Positions 6,457-7,776 of a stretch of DNA of 7,776 nt are shown here, piece after piece (the first letter of the stretch is position 1; the number at the start of each line of letters is the position of its first letter). Below the pieces are notes generated by a model, which searched no databases, had not been told where the DNA came from, and saw only the letters and a list, made by a program, of their open reading frames with translations. This stretch comes from Clostridia bacterium (GTDB taxonomy: Bacteria; Bacillota; Clostridia; Oscillospirales; QAMX01). A program made the translations under genes and the position numbers. Location of the stretch: the NCBI GenBank assembly GCA_024404415.1, contig JAKSPX010000062.1, positions 1 to 7,776 of the forward strand, read 5' to 3'.

Positions 6457-7362
6457 TTATTCTTTGATTCCGAAATAGATCCAGCGGCCGTCGATATCCT
6501 CGAGGACAAATTCCTGATTGTGATAATCGGTCTTGTGGAGCCTCTGGACGATCTTCGCGCCCCTGGCCTCGTATTCGTTCTGAAGCGCCTTTTGGTCGCG
6601 CACGATGACATAGGCGTCGCCGCCGTAGCCGTAAAGCTCACGGTTGGGGACGACCTTCTGCCCATTCGACTGTGTCAGGATGAATTCCACGCTGTCCCGG
6701 TAAAGGCAGATGTGCTTTTCCTTCGCGCCGAGGTAATCCACGCGGCGGAAGCCAAGAATATCGTGATAATATTCCGCCGTTTTTTCGATATCCGGCGTAG
6801 GGAACACGGAATGGGACATGCAGAGCTCCATATTCCCCTTCTTTTCAAGCCACGCCTCCCGCGTAAGGCAGTAAACGGCGGTCAGTTCGCCCTCCGCGTC
6901 GGTATAGGTTTTTTCAAACTTTGCGCCCCACGACTCGGCGGTCTTTTGGGAGGGGAGATTGGTGTTCTTCATATAGGAATAGATCTCCCCGAAGGGCATA
7001 TTCCGGAAGGCCCAATCGCGCACGGCCGAAGCCGCCTCTTTCGCGTACCCCTGCCTCTGCTGATCCCTGCGGATATGGTAGCCGATCTCGGGTCTGATCG
7101 TGCCGTCGATTAACTGCATGGTGAGCCCGGCGTCGCCGATCATCTCCCCCGAATCCTTGAGGCACACCGCCCACAGGCCGAAGCCGAAGGTCTTATACCG
7201 CTCGATCTTCCGCGTGATCCAGCCCCGGACCCGCTTCTCGTCGAAGACATAGGAGTAATGCTTCATAATGTCGGCATCCCCAAGCACCCGGTAAAGGGCC
7301 TCAAAATCCCCCTCGTTCATCTCCCGGAGCAAAAGTCTTTCTGTCTCGAGACGCACGGTCAT
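6457..7362 (-). CDS. GNAT acetyltransferase fused to a VOC (glyoxalase/bleomycin-resistance) domain
   Basis: Two-domain soluble protein of 301 residues. Residues 1 to about 170 form a RimJ/RimL-type GNAT domain: ETERLLLREM at the N terminus, a strand with GEMIGDAGLTMQ (72-83), PEIGYHIRRD (91-100) and the acetyl-CoA pyrophosphate loop QQRQGYAKEA (101-110), ending with the usual KNTNLPSQKTAESWGAKFE (132-150). Such domains acetylate an amino group of a protein, amino sugar or small molecule. Residues about 178-301 form a VOC domain: MSHSVFPTPDIEKTAEYYHDI (from 182, His184), VEFILTQS and the closing FVLEDIDGRWIYFG with Glu288 in a usual metal-ligand position. Many VOC proteins of this sort act as antibiotic-binding or lyase/isomerase proteins. 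The ATG overlaps the stop of the methyltransferase (ATGA). The ribosome binding site AAGGAG (7365-7370) is only 2 bases from that ATG but 8 from a GTG at 7354-7356, so the true protein may start two codons later. Substrates cannot be told. Confidence 0.93.
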   Translation of the reverse strand: MTVRLETERLLLREMNEGDFEALYRVLGDADIMKHYSYVFDEKRVRGWITRKIERYKTFGFGLWAVCLKDSGEMIGDAGLTMQLIDGTIRPEIGYHIRRDQQRQGYAKEAASAVRDWAFRNMPFGEIYSYMKNTNLPSQKTAESWGAKFEKTYTDAEGELTAVYCLTREAWLEKKGNMELCMSHSVFPTPDIEKTAEYYHDILGFRRVDYLGAKEKHICLYRDSVEFILTQSNGQKVVPNRELYGYGGDAYVIVRDQKALQNEYEARGAKIVQRLHKTDYHNQEFVLEDIDGRWIYFGIKE

Positions 7363-7776
7363 TGCTCCTTTCTTCCCTCGATGATCATCGAAAGCGGGTA
7401 CCCTTTGTGGTCCAGATTTTCAAAGCCGCCGCTGATGTCGTAAGCATATTCGCGGAAACCCGTGATGACCAGCCCGTTTTTCGTCATGCCCTCCATGATC
7501 TCGGAAAGCGGGTGGGTGTAGTCGGTGAAGGTCTTGGAGGGGTAGGTTTTCCCGGTCATATAATACATCCCCTCGTTCCCCGTCCACTCGTGCTCAAAAT
7601 AGGAATAGTGACATTCGATCGGGTGCGCGGGGTCAAAATCCGGCTCGTCTTCGGCGGAGATCATGTTGGTGAAGGGGTGCTGTTCGTGAATAACGATGAC
7701 CGCACCGGGCTTCATGCATTTGGAAACCACCCTGAAAAAGCGCTCAAGATCCCGAAACCAGCAGAGCGCGCCGATG
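7359..7776 (-). CDS. SAM-dependent class I methyltransferase, C-terminal part
   Basis: The gene enters from the right edge; its reading frame is open to the last base, and the first visible residues are IGALCWFRDLERFFRVV. This is the helix and strand after the SAM-binding motifs of a small Methyltransf_11/25-type enzyme. The next landmarks are MKPGAVIVIHEQHPFTNMI, the usual post-motif III strand of this group, then a tyrosine-rich segment with YSYFEHEWTG and the C-terminal strand NGLVITGFREYAYDI. The SAM-binding glycine loop lies outside, so activity cannot be judged. Taking the GTG at 7728-7730 as a start would give a truncated protein and is not credible. The TGA stop shares bases with the start of the acetyltransferase-VOC gene. 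Substrate unknown; proteins of this sort are often annotated only as small-molecule methyltransferases. Confidence 0.88.
   Translation of the reverse strand, partial: IGALCWFRDLERFFRVVSKCMKPGAVIVIHEQHPFTNMISAEDEPDFDPAHPIECHYSYFEHEWTGNEGMYYMTGKTYPSKTFTDYTHPLSEIMEGMTKNGLVITGFREYAYDISGGFENLDHKGYPLSMIIEGRKEQ

Noticed and set aside
5830..7776. Defence or toxin-immunity island in the right-hand unit
   Set aside because: Methyltransferase, acetyltransferase-VOC and two unknown proteins could suggest one, but no nuclease, toxin, reverse transcriptase, NTPase or transmembrane effector motif is visible.

Overview
The window looks like a stretch of a Bacillota (Clostridia-type) chromosome, probably from a gut or rumen lineage or a metagenome contig. 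The reasons are the clostridial flavour of the sugar transferase, the DegT aminotransferase (a roughly 20-residue insertion of a kind I recall from clostridial relatives) and the nucleotide-sugar dehydrogenase. Ribosome binding sites of the AGAGGA/AAGGAG type and a textbook sigma-A promoter fit as well. Base composition is clearly GC-rich, which produces many long but meaningless antisense reading frames. Genus cannot be told from the sequence.

Every gene I can support lies on the minus strand, in two transcription units read right to left. Unit A (right, 7776 to about 3983) begins outside the window. It contains the C-terminal part of a SAM-dependent methyltransferase, a GNAT acetyltransferase fused to a VOC/glyoxalase domain, a 193-residue protein I do not recognise, and a 598-residue cytoplasmic protein. 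The last is probably an alpha-toroid plus beta-sandwich protein of the glycan-lyase/hydrolase type. The unit ends at a strong 10-bp hairpin (3983-4006). Spacings of -4, 45 and 12 bases argue for one transcript.

Unit B (left, about 3919 to beyond position 1) starts at an extended -10 promoter (TTGCAA-17-TACAAT preceded by TGG), followed by a leader of about 88 bases with two small inverted repeats. Its genes are a DegT/DnrJ/EryC1/StrS sugar aminotransferase, a PglC-type initiating sugar-phosphate transferase, a GT4 glycosyltransferase and a UDP-sugar 6-dehydrogenase. Together these look like the front of a surface-glycan locus. The aminotransferase makes an amino sugar nucleotide, PglC-like loads a sugar-phosphate on undecaprenyl phosphate, the GT4 enzyme adds the next sugar, and the dehydrogenase supplies a uronic-acid-type donor. 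Dehydratase, acetyltransferase, flippase and polymerase are not in the window.

The clearest anomaly is a frame break in the dehydrogenase near position 394, exactly where the second beta-alpha-beta region should read through into the conserved VPTP motif. It is either a real inactivating deletion or a sequence error. The least explained genes are the 598- and 193-residue pair. I see no CRISPR array, tRNA, rRNA, insertion sequence, phage gene or toxin-antitoxin pair, and no convincing new defence system.
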